Of a DNA stretch of 35,208 bases, positions 1 through 8,960 are shown in pieces. Below the pieces are notes generated by a model, which searched no databases, was not told the origin of the DNA, and saw only the letters and a program-made list of their open reading frames with translations. Source of the DNA: an uncultured Prevotellaceae bacterium (GTDB lineage Bacteria > Bacteroidota > Bacteroidia > Bacteroidales > Muribaculaceae); NCBI GenBank assembly GCA_937904375.1, contig CALDIG010000210.1, positions 1-35,208 of the forward strand, read 5' to 3'. The number at the start of each line of letters is the position of its first letter. The stretch's first letter is position 1. Position numbers and translations under genes: made by a program.

Positions 1-56
1 CTTGTTCCCTTGTTCCCTTGTTCTCTTGTTCTCTTGTTCCCTTGTTCCCTTGTTCT
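1..56. repeat. 8-base tandem repeat array
   Basis: Seven consecutive 8-base units of the form CTTGTTCC or CTTGTTCT run from the first base of the window to just before the flippase start. The array may continue outside the window. A related 8-base array, on the other strand in sense, lies at 25586-25673. No protein coding is inferred. Confidence 0.85.
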
Positions 57-85
57 CTATAGCAACTTAAAAAAGGTACTCGATT

Positions 86-1579
86 ATGGCAAATTTAAAG
101 TCTCTGGCCAAGGACACGATGATATATGGCATGACGGGAATGTTGGGACGTTTTCTCAACTACCTGCTAGTGCCACTCTACACAGCCACTATTAAGGCTG
201 CTTCGGGCGGTTATGGCGTTATCACTAACATCTATGCCTACACTGCGCTGATTATCATCATTCTCACCTTTGGCATGGAGACCACCTTCTTTCGCTTCTC
301 CAATAAGGATAATGAAGACCCCAAAGCAGTGATTTCCACTTCGTTGCTGGCAGTAACCGGAGTTTCTGCATTTTTCGTGTTGCTAGTGTTCTTGCTGCTG
401 CCATGGCTGGCACCGGCAATGGGCTATGCCGACCACCCGAGCTACATCTGGGTAATGGCGATTGTTGTAGCTTTAGATGCTGTTCAATCAATACTTTACG
501 CCTATCTGCGCTATCTGCACAAGCCAATTAAGTTTGCTTCCTTAAAATTTGCCTTCATATTTCTCAATATATTTCTTAACGTCCTATATTTCTGGCTGTT
601 TCCCACAATTTACAAGAACCATCCCGGATGGGTGAGCAGCATTTATGACCCCGATATTGGTGTTGGCTATGCGTTCTATCTAAATCTAGTGTGTACCGGC
701 TTGGTGACACTACTGTTCTGGAAAGAGTTTAAGAGCATCAAGTATAAAATTGACTGGCAATTGCTTAAGAGGATGCTGGAATACACCTGGCCCTTGCTAG
801 TGCTTGGCATTGTGGGCATCTTGAACCAGACTATTGACAAAATTCTTTATAAATTCATCGACCCGAGTGAAAACGGTCAGGTACAGCTGGGCATCTATGG
901 AGCGGCATGCAAGATAGCGATGATTATGGCGATTATCACCAATGCCTTCCGCTGGGCCTACGAGCCTTTTGTCTTCGGCAAGAGCCGCGATAAGGACAAC
1001 CGTGAGACCTACGCCGCAGCAATGAAATACTTCATCATCTTCACCCTGCTGGCATTCCTGATGGTAGTGGCTTGGATTGACCTGCTCAAGTACATCATCG
1101 GTCCCGACTACTGGGAAGGCTTGAAAGTGGTGCCCATAGTGATGGCTGCCGAAATAATGATGGGAGTGTATTTCAACCTTTCGTTCTGGTATAAACTCAC
1201 CGACAAGACCATTTGGGGCGCAATATTCTCCTTCACAGGCTGTGCAGTGATGGTAATTATCAACTTGGTGTTTGTACCGCGTTTTGGTTACATGGCGTGT
1301 GCCTGGGGAGGTTTTGTGGGCTATGGCGTGACGATGGTGCTCTGCTACATAGTGGGCAGGAAATATTACCCCATCAACTACCCCCTCAAGGACATTGGCA
1401 TCTATATCGGTCTGGCGGTCTTGCTCTATGTGGCGAGCGTGCTGATTGACTGGGGCGGCAGCTTCGAAAATGTGGTATATCGCACATTGCTTATGCTGGT
1501 CTTTGTAGCGGTGCTGATGAAGAAAGAGAATGTTATGGAAAAGATGGTGGAATTTAAGCGACGACACCAGAAAACTTGA
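86..1579 (+). CDS. Polysaccharide flippase (Wzx/MOP superfamily)
   Basis: A 497-residue, almost entirely hydrophobic protein with about 12-14 predicted membrane segments and short basic loops. It reads as an oligosaccharide/polysaccharide flippase of the MATE/MOP superfamily (polysaccharide synthase/Wzx type), which moves lipid-linked sugars across the inner membrane. Supporting features are the N-terminal segment with LVPLYT near residues 27-33, the FGMETTFFRF stretch around residues 63-72 that is typical of this family, and a C-terminal half resembling the polysaccharide-synthesis C-terminal domain. The ATG at 86 follows an A-rich stretch with AAAAGG about ten bases upstream. It sits alone, ends at a strong terminator and faces the convergent C10 protease gene. 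The transported substrate cannot be told; a MurJ-like role in lipid II export is an alternative but not favoured, since no MurJ-specific motif was recognised. Confidence 0.85.
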   Translation: MANLKSLAKDTMIYGMTGMLGRFLNYLLVPLYTATIKAASGGYGVITNIYAYTALIIIILTFGMETTFFRFSNKDNEDPKAVISTSLLAVTGVSAFFVLLVFLLLPWLAPAMGYADHPSYIWVMAIVVALDAVQSILYAYLRYLHKPIKFASLKFAFIFLNIFLNVLYFWLFPTIYKNHPGWVSSIYDPDIGVGYAFYLNLVCTGLVTLLFWKEFKSIKYKIDWQLLKRMLEYTWPLLVLGIVGILNQTIDKILYKFIDPSENGQVQLGIYGAACKIAMIMAIITNAFRWAYEPFVFGKSRDKDNRETYAAAMKYFIIFTLLAFLMVVAWIDLLKYIIGPDYWEGLKVVPIVMAAEIMMGVYFNLSFWYKLTDKTIWGAIFSFTGCAVMVIINLVFVPRFGYMACAWGGFVGYGVTMVLCYIVGRKYYPINYPLKDIGIYIGLAVLLYVASVLIDWGGSFENVVYRTLLMLVFVAVLMKKENVMEKMVEFKRRHQKT

Positions 1580-1628
1580 ATGGTTGCGATGACATCGCAA
1601 CAGACAGAACTCAACAAAAACTCCAAAA

Positions 1629-1667
1629 AAAAATGAGACTCGAGGACATGCCCCGAGTCTCATTTTT
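1629..1667. terminator. Bidirectional rho-independent terminator
   Basis: A perfect 14-bp stem (1629-1642 with 1654-1667) with an 11-base loop. The stem has A-tract and T-tract ends (AAAAATGAGACTCG / CGAGTCTCATTTTT), so it can terminate on both strands. It sits between the end of the flippase gene (1579, plus) and the end of the C10 protease gene (1688, minus). Confidence 0.9.
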
Positions 1668-1687
1668 AGTATAGGATTTTACAATTA

Positions 1688-4600
1688 TTATACTCCAAGG
1701 AGGATGTTATAGACAAATGTCACATCGTTAGTGGTGATTGAGCCGTCACCGTTCTGGTCGCCATTGACCATGTAGCTGGCGTCACCATTGAGCAGGTAGT
1801 TATAAAGAACAGTGACATCTACGCTGGTAACCTCACCGTCGCCGTTCACGTCACCAGGAACGACTTGCTGTTGCTGTTCCTCGCCAGGCAGCGGAATGTC
1901 GTCATGGTTGTCAAGTGCCTCAATCTCCTTGAAATAGGCGCGGAACGATGCCACAGCTTGTGGGGCGCTTGCCCACTTGGCGAGGGAGCCTGCCGAGTTA
2001 ACGGCATAGATGCCTTCAAGCGACTGGTTGATAAAAGAGCCAGCCATCAGGTATTTCTCTCCGCTGGTGTAGGCGATGGGCTCAGGCTTGAGCAGCACAT
2101 TGGTAGCGCTCCAAGTGATGGGAGTGCCAGTGAGACCTGCGGTCTTGTTGATAGCGATGATGTAAGGCACGTTGGCCTCCATGCTTGCAACTTCATTGAA
2201 TACCACCTCGCCATCACTCTCTTGCGCAAATCGCTCAATCCACATATCGCTGCCGCTTGCCGAGCAAGTAGCGGGAGTGAACGGCAGCACGATGGTGCTC
2301 CAATTCTCGGCAACACCGTCTTGACGAGCTTTGTCAAATGTGCGCGTGTAGCTGATGTTCTGAGCTGTGAAGCTCTGAGGAGTGAAGTATGGATAACCGT
2401 CGGTAAGGGCAATGCTTGCTGCTGTAGTGCCGGCAACAATGTTCTTACCGTTGAGGCTTGCCGGAGCTGTTGCGCCCTCGTCGAGGAAGTAGAGGGTGTT
2501 GGGGTTGTCGTTAGGCTCGATGTTGCTCATTGTGAGACCCTCGAGGCTCACGGCAGCTACATTATCGGCAATCTGGAAGCCCTCAACAGGCTTGTAACCG
2601 TTGCGCTCGCCCTCGGCAGTCCAAGTGATGATACCGGGCAGGATGTCGTAGTAAACCGACTGTCCTGGCTGCACTATATTCTCCAGATGTGTGCCCTCCT
2701 CGTTGTCGGGGACATAGTTTCGGGCATACACGTTCATGGCGTAGGTGGAGCCGTAGGCCAAATTATCGAAGTCGAAGTAGAGAGTCTTTGACTCGCCAGC
2801 GGCAAGGTTCAAAGTGCTCTGCTTGTAGGTCACCATAGTGCCGCCAGCCACTGTGCCGTCCTCGTTCTTGGTGATGATAAACAGAGGAGCGAGCACATAC
2901 TTGTTGTATTCGCCATCGCTATTGTTGGTAATAGTGGCACTGAAGTGGGCGTGGCTGTCGTAAATCACGTCGAAGTCGCCAGGGTTGTCGGCTGGCACCG
3001 CGTTCTCGGCAGCGATAACCACCGAGAGGTTGAGCTCTTGAGCCTCGGCACTCTGGGCGATGGTCACCGAGCCGGAGCCGATGTTGACGTAGCTACCATA
3101 CTTGTCAAGACGCATGAGTCGCACGGTCTTGGTGCCCGACGAGGTGGGTGTGACGTTGAAGGTCACTACCGACTCTTCACCTGGGAGCACCTCGGCAGTA
3201 ACAACGGTGGTATATTGCGAATACTCGTCAATCTGCTGTCCGCCAAAGTCGAGATACAGGTCGCCGAAGAAGCGGTCGGCACTGTTATTCTTGACGGTGA
3301 CGTTAACCTGCTCCTTGACACCCACGCGCTCGCCGCCGGTGAACTCCCAGTTGGTGGTCTGAAGGTTGATTACCGGATGCTCGCTTGCGGTTGCCGAGTA
3401 GTTGGTCAGCGCCACTTCAAGGTAGTAGCGGTCGCTCTCCTTCATGAGTTTCCATTCGCTAGTGCCTTCCAACTGGTAAACACCCACAAGGCGATAGGTG
3501 CCGGTGAGTCCGGCTCCAAACTTAATGACATTACTTGCGTTGCTCTGGATTCCTGAACCGAAAGAGCGGGTTTGTCCCAGTGCCGAAGTGGTAACGGTAT
3601 AGTAGATATTGTCCTCAGAGTTCTCGCAAATAGTGAACGAGCCGGTGCTTGGGTCATACAGAGCAAGAGCGGTCTTGAACTTCTTGCCGCTGTTGGCATG
3701 GTCGCTATAGCTAACCTTCACGATTTTACTCTTGTAAATCTTGAACGGGTAGGAGAGTCCGTCACGATCCCATCCACTAGGACCACTGATGGCTGTGCAG
3801 GTAAGCACAGGATCTTCCTCCTCGTCATCGCCACCAGGAGTAGCACCACCAGGGATGACGTTATAGACGATGTTCTGTTTCATGTTGTAGCCCTCGGCAC
3901 TGCTTGAGCCGCCTATACCGCTAGCGTAGGGGTTCATGACTGCGAGCTGGAAATATCCGTTGCCCATGCCTGACCATCCCCAGTTGATGTGGAAATAGTT
4001 GCCAAACTCATATCCGTCGCACACGAAAGAGTGTCCGCCACCGCTGCCTGCGGTGCCGTTGTAAATCATGGGTCGTCCGGCAGCGAGCTCTTGATACACC
4101 ATCTCGTCCCACACATCTTGTGTGTAGTCGTTGCGATAGGCGAGTTTAGAGCCGTAGCCAAAGAGTTTGAAACCACCAGGAATGTCGTCGGTGTAGGCAC
4201 CAGTTGACGACACGCCATACTGTGACTTGACGGCGCAACCCACATAGTACATGAGGTGAGCTACTGCCGAAGTGTAGATTTCGTCCTCGGCACCAGTGTA
4301 GCTGTCCTTCATGTGAGCCCAGTCAAAGGTGGTGATGGGCAGCTCTTCCATTTCAACGGTGGCGTAGTTGTAGTTGCCATCGCTATAGGTGAAGGTGTAG
4401 GACGGAATCACCTGTGTGGTTTGTTCGGGATAATTGTGGAATTTCATCAGTTGCGACATTGAAGTTGCCACGCAGCCAGTGTAGGCGAGCTCATAGCCCT
4501 CCTCCTCGGTCGTGCCGTTCATGAACTTTGGACACTCGTTCCAGTAGGGAGTCGCCTGGTCCCACTTGGTGGTGAGCATTGGGGCGATGGAATTGCGGGT

Positions 4601-5026
4601 GTCAACCACGTTCATCACCCTTGGAGCTGCCAAAGCCTCATTGAGCTGAGAAGGTGCAACTTCATCAATTTGAGTGATTTGGAGTGCATACTCGTCGAGC
4701 CAAGCCTTCATGTTGGCGGGAATTTTAGCCTCGTCGAAGTAACCCTCGTTGCTGAACCCCAAAATGGGGTTAGTGCGGTCATCGCCCGAGACGATTACCC
4801 ATCCTTGGTTGTTGCCAACGTTGAACACATAGTAGGCTGCAGAGGTTGCAGCTTTAAGTTTCTTGTTAGCTTTAGAAGCGAGCGTAACGCTGTTAGTCAT
4901 CTTCTTGTCAAGCAAGAACTTTTGTGCTTCCTGCTGAGCCTGTTGTTGAGTGATTGGAGCAGCTTGCGCAAGCAATCCAACACTCATGCAGAGCATAAGC
5001 AGAAGAAATAGACGGTTTTTTGCCAT
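1688..5026 (-). CDS. Secreted C10-family cysteine protease with C-terminal dockerin-like module
   Basis: A 1112-residue secreted protein. Residues 1-22 form a signal peptide ending near AQA/AP. Residues about 23-125 match the inhibitory propeptide of streptopain-like enzymes (GWVIVSGDDR near 75-84). The peptidase domain carries the catalytic cysteine in TGCVATSM (Cys185) and the catalytic histidine in GGHSFVCDGY (His332), followed by HINWGWSG with the Asn/Trp pair typical of family C10. Beta-rich repeats of unknown role follow (about 395-1050). Residues 1055-1112 are a type I dockerin-like tail with two calcium loops, DVNGDGEVTSVD (from 1059) and DQNGDGSITTND (from 1090), each followed by a hydrophobic helix ending LLNG or LLGV. 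It likely cleaves host or dietary proteins outside the cell. It is transcribed alone from a Bacteroidetes-type promoter at 5103-5133. Family is clear; substrate and dockerin partner are unknown. Confidence 0.93.
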   Translation of the reverse strand: MAKNRLFLLLMLCMSVGLLAQAAPITQQQAQQEAQKFLLDKKMTNSVTLASKANKKLKAATSAAYYVFNVGNNQGWVIVSGDDRTNPILGFSNEGYFDEAKIPANMKAWLDEYALQITQIDEVAPSQLNEALAAPRVMNVVDTRNSIAPMLTTKWDQATPYWNECPKFMNGTTEEEGYELAYTGCVATSMSQLMKFHNYPEQTTQVIPSYTFTYSDGNYNYATVEMEELPITTFDWAHMKDSYTGAEDEIYTSAVAHLMYYVGCAVKSQYGVSSTGAYTDDIPGGFKLFGYGSKLAYRNDYTQDVWDEMVYQELAAGRPMIYNGTAGSGGGHSFVCDGYEFGNYFHINWGWSGMGNGYFQLAVMNPYASGIGGSSSAEGYNMKQNIVYNVIPGGATPGGDDEEEDPVLTCTAISGPSGWDRDGLSYPFKIYKSKIVKVSYSDHANSGKKFKTALALYDPSTGSFTICENSEDNIYYTVTTSALGQTRSFGSGIQSNASNVIKFGAGLTGTYRLVGVYQLEGTSEWKLMKESDRYYLEVALTNYSATASEHPVINLQTTNWEFTGGERVGVKEQVNVTVKNNSADRFFGDLYLDFGGQQIDEYSQYTTVVTAEVLPGEESVVTFNVTPTSSGTKTVRLMRLDKYGSYVNIGSGSVTIAQSAEAQELNLSVVIAAENAVPADNPGDFDVIYDSHAHFSATITNNSDGEYNKYVLAPLFIITKNEDGTVAGGTMVTYKQSTLNLAAGESKTLYFDFDNLAYGSTYAMNVYARNYVPDNEEGTHLENIVQPGQSVYYDILPGIITWTAEGERNGYKPVEGFQIADNVAAVSLEGLTMSNIEPNDNPNTLYFLDEGATAPASLNGKNIVAGTTAASIALTDGYPYFTPQSFTAQNISYTRTFDKARQDGVAENWSTIVLPFTPATCSASGSDMWIERFAQESDGEVVFNEVASMEANVPYIIAINKTAGLTGTPITWSATNVLLKPEPIAYTSGEKYLMAGSFINQSLEGIYAVNSAGSLAKWASAPQAVASFRAYFKEIEALDNHDDIPLPGEEQQQQVVPGDVNGDGEVTSVDVTVLYNYLLNGDASYMVNGDQNGDGSITTNDVTFVYNILLGV

Positions 5027-5102
5027 AAAAACTAATTGGGTTAAAAAGTTAAGAAATAGTTATTTATAAATAAGTTTGGTTTGATTCTCTATATATTAGC
5101 TA

Positions 5103-5133
5103 GCAAATATAATCTAAATTTCTTAAACGCAAA
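5103..5133 (-). promoter_or_regulatory. Predicted promoter of the C10 protease gene
   Basis: On the minus strand a -7 box TATATTTGC (5103-5111) is preceded by a -33 TTTG (5130-5133) with an 18-base spacer. This is close to the Bacteroidetes consensus TTTG-N19-21-TAnnTTTG. It lies about 77 bases upstream of the start codon. Confidence 0.55.
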
Positions 5134-5346
5134 AATATATTCAGTATTTTTATTCAAAATTTCAATGAATAATGTGGCGCATGGTATTTCTGTTCCCTTT
5201 TTTCGGCTGGATACAAATGTGAACAGTTTACAATGGCAAAATTTTAGGGCAATATAACGAAAATGCTGTTACTCAACATATTAAAAACTTATCAACAAGA
5301 TTGTTAATAACTTTTTTGTAAATAAATGAAAATTCTTTTGTTTGGA

Positions 5347-5379
5347 TTTGTAAATTTCAGTTTTTGTTTGTAATTTTAC
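5347..5379 (+). promoter_or_regulatory. Candidate dcw cluster promoter
   Basis: TTTG (5347-5350), a 20-base spacer, then TAATTTTAC (5371-5379), one mismatch from the TAnnTTTG consensus, about 47 bases before the rsmH start. The rest of the 399-base gap (5027-5425) is AT-rich and holds the protease promoter on the other strand. I see no mraZ gene and no tandem MraZ-box-like repeats. Confidence 0.4.
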
Positions 5380-5425
5380 ACCCTCAAAGCGAAAGTCGCA
5401 AAATTGCTTTAAAGAAACGAGTAAA

Positions 5426-6343
5426 ATGACCACTACAGAGTATCATATTCCAGCCCTCCTTGAGGAGACTATTAACGGGTTGAATATCAACCCCGAAGGC
5501 ATCTATGTGGATGTCACTTTCGGGGGTGGGGGTCATAGCCGTGCCATCATGGAAAAGTTGGGTGAAAAAGGCCGTCTTTTCTCGTTTGACCAAGACATGG
5601 ACGCATGGGACAATCGTCTGAATGACAGCCGATTTACTTTTGTATATAGCAATTTCTCATTTTTGAAGAATTTTTTGCGCTATTATGACATAGAGAAAGT
5701 AGATGGCATCCTCGCCGACCTGGGCGTGTCGTTCCACCATTTCGATGACAGCGAGCGCGGCTTCTCGTTTAGGCAGGACTGCCGTCTTGACATGCGCATG
5801 AACCGTGACAGCAAGGTAGATGCCGCTATGGTGGTGAATACCTATGATGAGGAGCGCCTTGCGTCGGTGCTCTACCTCTATGGCGAGCTCAAGCAGTCGC
5901 GACGCATAGCTGCAGCGATAGTCAAAGCTCGCAACAGTGAAGAGATAACCACCACAGGCCGCTTGGTAGAGGTGGTGTCGCCCTTCATCAGAAAGAGTCA
6001 AGAGAAAAAAGAGCTTGCTCAGGTGTTCCAGGCGCTGCGCATCGAGGTCAACCATGAGATTGACGTGCTCAAGCGGTTGCTAAACCAGTCGCTCGAAGTG
6101 CTCAAGCCTGGAGGGCGTCTCGTGATTATCACCTACCACTCGCTCGAGGACCGCCTGGTGAAGAACTTCATGCGCAGCGGCAATGTGGAAGGGAAGATTG
6201 ACAAAGACTTCTACGGACGAGTCAACACACCGTGGAAGCTCATCAACAACAAGGTCATCACCGCTGGCGACGCCGAGGTGGAGCGCAACCCCCGCTCACG
6301 CAGCGCCAAGCTAAGGATAGCAGAGAAAGATTATAGCACATAA
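5426..6343 (+). CDS. rsmH: 16S rRNA m4C1402 methyltransferase RsmH (MraW)
   Basis: A 305-residue protein, the usual size. RsmH N4-methylates C1402 of 16S rRNA using S-adenosylmethionine. Seen motifs: HIPALLEETI near residues 7-16, the SAM-binding loop VDVTFGGGGHSRAIM at about 28-42, the DLGVSFHHFDDSERGFSFR block, ALRIEVNHEI, and the C-terminal ITYHSLEDRLVKNFM and ERNPRSRSAKLR blocks. These are all family signatures. It is the first gene of the dcw cluster here, where mraZ normally comes first. It is followed by a 119-base spacer filled with short repeats before ftsL. Confidence 0.97.
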   Translation: MTTTEYHIPALLEETINGLNINPEGIYVDVTFGGGGHSRAIMEKLGEKGRLFSFDQDMDAWDNRLNDSRFTFVYSNFSFLKNFLRYYDIEKVDGILADLGVSFHHFDDSERGFSFRQDCRLDMRMNRDSKVDAAMVVNTYDEERLASVLYLYGELKQSRRIAAAIVKARNSEEITTTGRLVEVVSPFIRKSQEKKELAQVFQALRIEVNHEIDVLKRLLNQSLEVLKPGGRLVIITYHSLEDRLVKNFMRSGNVEGKIDKDFYGRVNTPWKLINNKVITAGDAEVERNPRSRSAKLRIAEKDYST

Positions 6344-6382
6344 CATAGTTTTTAGCTATCTAGTTTTTAGTTGTAAACTCCA

Positions 6383-6451
6383 CTAGAGATTCTAGAAATT
6401 CTTGAATATTTAGCAGACTTAACACTTAGCACTTAACATTTAGCACTTACT
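6383..6451. repeat. Composite 9-base then 7-base repeat array (rsmH-ftsL spacer)
   Basis: Three 9-base units (CTAGAGATT, CTAGAAATT, CTTGAATAT; 6383-6409) are followed by five 7-base units (ACTTAAC, ACTTAGC, ACTTAAC, ATTTAGC, ACTTACT; 6417-6451). The array ends 11 bases before the ftsL start codon. Confidence 0.7.
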
Positions 6452-6462
6452 AACTCACCGAT

Positions 6463-6852
6463 ATGGCAAAAAGCAGTAATAAAAAACAGCAACACGAAGC
6501 GAGCGAGAAAGAAGAGTATGGTTTCACGCTCAACCCCATCGTGCTGATACAGCGATTGTTGCAGGGGCGCTCATTCCTCTCGCTTGGTTTCTTCAAGCGT
6601 TACTGGATTTATGTGATTGCCGGCACGGTGATGATGCTGATGTATATCTCCAACAAGTATGTATATCAAAGCGACAAGGCCAAGCTTGGCACCATGAAGG
6701 TGATGCTCAACAATGTGCGCACCGACTATGTAGATGCCAGCTCGCGCTACAACTCTCGAATCCTGGAAAGCCAGATGAAAAATTACGTTGACTCGATGGG
6801 AATAGATCTTAATTTATCAGAAGAACCACCATTTAAGCTTACAGAAAAATGA
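6463..6852 (+). CDS. ftsL: FtsL-like cell division protein
   Basis: A 129-residue bitopic protein: a charged cytoplasmic N-terminus rich in K, Q and E (residues 1-45), one membrane segment (about 46-63, YWIYVIAGTVMMLMYIS), then a periplasmic stretch that can form a coiled coil (about 70-110). The size, topology and position between rsmH and ftsI fit FtsL, which links FtsQ and FtsI/FtsW in the divisome. Sequence conservation in this family is low, so the call rests mostly on topology and synteny. The stop overlaps the ftsI start (ATGA), implying translational coupling. Confidence 0.85.
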   Translation: MAKSSNKKQQHEASEKEEYGFTLNPIVLIQRLLQGRSFLSLGFFKRYWIYVIAGTVMMLMYISNKYVYQSDKAKLGTMKVMLNNVRTDYVDASSRYNSRILESQMKNYVDSMGIDLNLSEEPPFKLTEK

Positions 6853-8945
6853 AGACATCCAACAAACAACACATCCTGTTTCGGTATCTTTTTGTGATAT
6901 CGGTTATTTTGCTTTTTACGTCGGCTATTATCTACAACATGTTCAAGACCTCGATTCTAGAGGCCAAGGAATGGAACAACAAAGCCGACAGCATTCTCAC
7001 TAAAGAGACCATCTTGCCTCCCGAGCGTGGACGCCTGCTCTCGGACAACGGTAGCGTGCTTGCCGCCAATCTCAATTATTATACCGCGCGCATCGACTGG
7101 ACCTGCGAGGGGTTCTCGCGCAACGACTTCAAGGCCAATGTCAATGCGTTATGCGACAGTCTTCAGGAGTTTTGCGATAACAAGAAAAGTGCAGCCCAAT
7201 GGGAAAAAGAATTAATGGCTCAGTTTGAAGCTCATAACAATAAAGTCTATCCATTGTTTACCGGATTAACACATTCACAGTTTCTACGACTTAAATCATT
7301 CCCGTTCCTCAGTTTGCCAAAGAATAAGAACGGCTTCTATTCCGACCCTGTAGTAAAGCGAGTTAAACCATACGGGTCGATGGCATCACGAAGCATTGGC
7401 ACTGTGGGAGAGGTGAAAAACATGGAAGGACAGCATGGCCGGTCGGGGCTTGAGATGGCCCTCGACTCACTGCTCTACGGTGTGCCCGGCGTGAAACGCC
7501 GCATCCAGCTCACCAACCAAATTGTGGACTGGGAGAGCACACCGGCAGTGCCCGGCTATGACATCACCACGACCATCAACGTGCAGTTGCAGGACATCGT
7601 GGAAAACGAGCTCTACAAGGTGTGCAAAGAGACCGAGGCGGTGTGGGGCACATGCGTGCTGATGGAAGTGCAAACCGGCGAGATCAAGGCAATCTCCAAC
7701 CTAGAGTGGAGCGACAAGCTGCAGGACTACTACGAAGGCTGCAACAATGCCGTGCTGTGCTATGAACCTGGCTCGGTCATGAAGCCCATCTCGATGATGG
7801 TAGCGCTTGAAGATGGCATCGTCGACGACATCAACGCAGTTGTCACCAATGGCAATTCGGTTATGGAATATGGCCAGAGTGTAATCAAAGACTCACATAG
7901 TGGTGCCATGACGCCACGACAGATTATAGAGATGTCGAGCAACGTGGGCATGGCGAAGATTATTCTCAAGAAATATGAGAAAAATCCCGATGGATTCAGG
8001 CAGAGGCTGGAGGAGATGGGGTTCTTCGAACCTTTCAACTCGGGCATAGGTGGAGAGCGGGAGCCAGAGTTTGCCACATTGGGTCATGCCAATAAAGACC
8101 GTGTGGCACTCACGCGCATGGCCTACGGCTATGCCACCAACATTCCGCCGCTGCACACCCTTGCCATGTATAATGCCATTGCCAACGACGGCAAGTATGT
8201 GCGTCCTCACCTTGTGAAGAAGCTCACCCGCCCGGGCAGCGACCACGACTCAATCGTTCCCATCACCTATGTGCGCCAGCAGGTGTGCAGTCCTGAGAAT
8301 GCCGAGAAGTTGCGCATCATGTTGCACGATGTGGTGTGGGGGGATCACGGCACCGCACGCAACTGGGTTCAGGACGAAAATGTGGAGATTGCCGGCAAGA
8401 CAGGTACCGCCTACACGGTTCGCAAGGATGGCTACAGCGATGAGAAGCGCTTGGCATTTTGCGGCTTTTTCCCTTATAAAGCACCTAAATACAGCTGCAT
8501 AGTGCTTATGCTTGGTGCTAACCGTGGTGCCGCTGCCAGCAGTGGGCTCGTGCTGCGCAACATCGCTGCCAAGATGTATGCCCGCGGCATGCTCGGCAAC
8601 AACAGCAACTACGACAACACCTCTGGCAATTCCAAGCGCAACACCTTGACCCACACCCAATACCAGAAAAGCCCCACCTTGTTCTTTCAGAGCAACAGCG
8701 CGCTGCTTAACGACCTGCGCACCTTTCTGGGCGGTGGCGAGACATCGATATATAATGCGCCTTCAAGCTCCACAACGGGAGTGCCCAACGTGTGCGGCAT
8801 GACAATCCGTGAGGCTCTTGCTTGCCTCGAGAAAGTGGGACTTAACGTGCGCTTCACAGGCACAGGAAGGGTGGCGACCCAGAGTCTGACGCCCGGCTCG
8901 GCGTTCAACAAAGACGAGATTATTAATCTGACCTTAGAGATATAA
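6849..8945 (+). CDS. ftsI: Septal peptidoglycan transpeptidase FtsI (class B PBP) with PASTA domain
   Basis: A 698-residue class B penicillin-binding protein that cross-links septal peptidoglycan. A membrane anchor lies at about residues 12-30, followed by the dimerisation/pedestal region (PPERGRLLSDNG, 57-68). The transpeptidase domain has the active-site SVMK (Ser309, Lys312), the SSN motif (Ser363, Asn365) and KTGT (517-520). A single PASTA domain ends the protein (about 645-698, starting VPNVCGMTIREAL). The ATG overlaps the ftsL stop. It is expected to work with FtsW, encoded 4.4 kb downstream. Confidence 0.97.
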   Translation: MKTSNKQHILFRYLFVISVILLFTSAIIYNMFKTSILEAKEWNNKADSILTKETILPPERGRLLSDNGSVLAANLNYYTARIDWTCEGFSRNDFKANVNALCDSLQEFCDNKKSAAQWEKELMAQFEAHNNKVYPLFTGLTHSQFLRLKSFPFLSLPKNKNGFYSDPVVKRVKPYGSMASRSIGTVGEVKNMEGQHGRSGLEMALDSLLYGVPGVKRRIQLTNQIVDWESTPAVPGYDITTTINVQLQDIVENELYKVCKETEAVWGTCVLMEVQTGEIKAISNLEWSDKLQDYYEGCNNAVLCYEPGSVMKPISMMVALEDGIVDDINAVVTNGNSVMEYGQSVIKDSHSGAMTPRQIIEMSSNVGMAKIILKKYEKNPDGFRQRLEEMGFFEPFNSGIGGEREPEFATLGHANKDRVALTRMAYGYATNIPPLHTLAMYNAIANDGKYVRPHLVKKLTRPGSDHDSIVPITYVRQQVCSPENAEKLRIMLHDVVWGDHGTARNWVQDENVEIAGKTGTAYTVRKDGYSDEKRLAFCGFFPYKAPKYSCIVLMLGANRGAAASSGLVLRNIAAKMYARGMLGNNSNYDNTSGNSKRNTLTHTQYQKSPTLFFQSNSALLNDLRTFLGGGETSIYNAPSSSTTGVPNVCGMTIREALACLEKVGLNVRFTGTGRVATQSLTPGSAFNKDEIINLTLEI

Positions 8946-8960
8946 TTTAGAAGTATAAAA

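Noticed and set aside
10..195. Small plus-strand frame at the window start
   Set aside because: It is made by the 8-base repeat and then overlaps the flippase start in another frame.
797..1663. Long open frame (288 codons) antisense to the flippase
   Set aside because: It lies wholly within a clear membrane protein gene on the other strand and its product is His/Gln-rich with no recognisable domain.
1865..3907. Several plus-strand open frames inside the C10 protease gene
   Set aside because: The minus-strand product has clear catalytic and dockerin motifs over the whole length; the antisense frames are a by-product of its codon use.
5027..5425. mraZ or a small gene in the gap before rsmH
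   Set aside because: I found no frame long enough for the roughly 150-residue MraZ and no matching motif on either strand.
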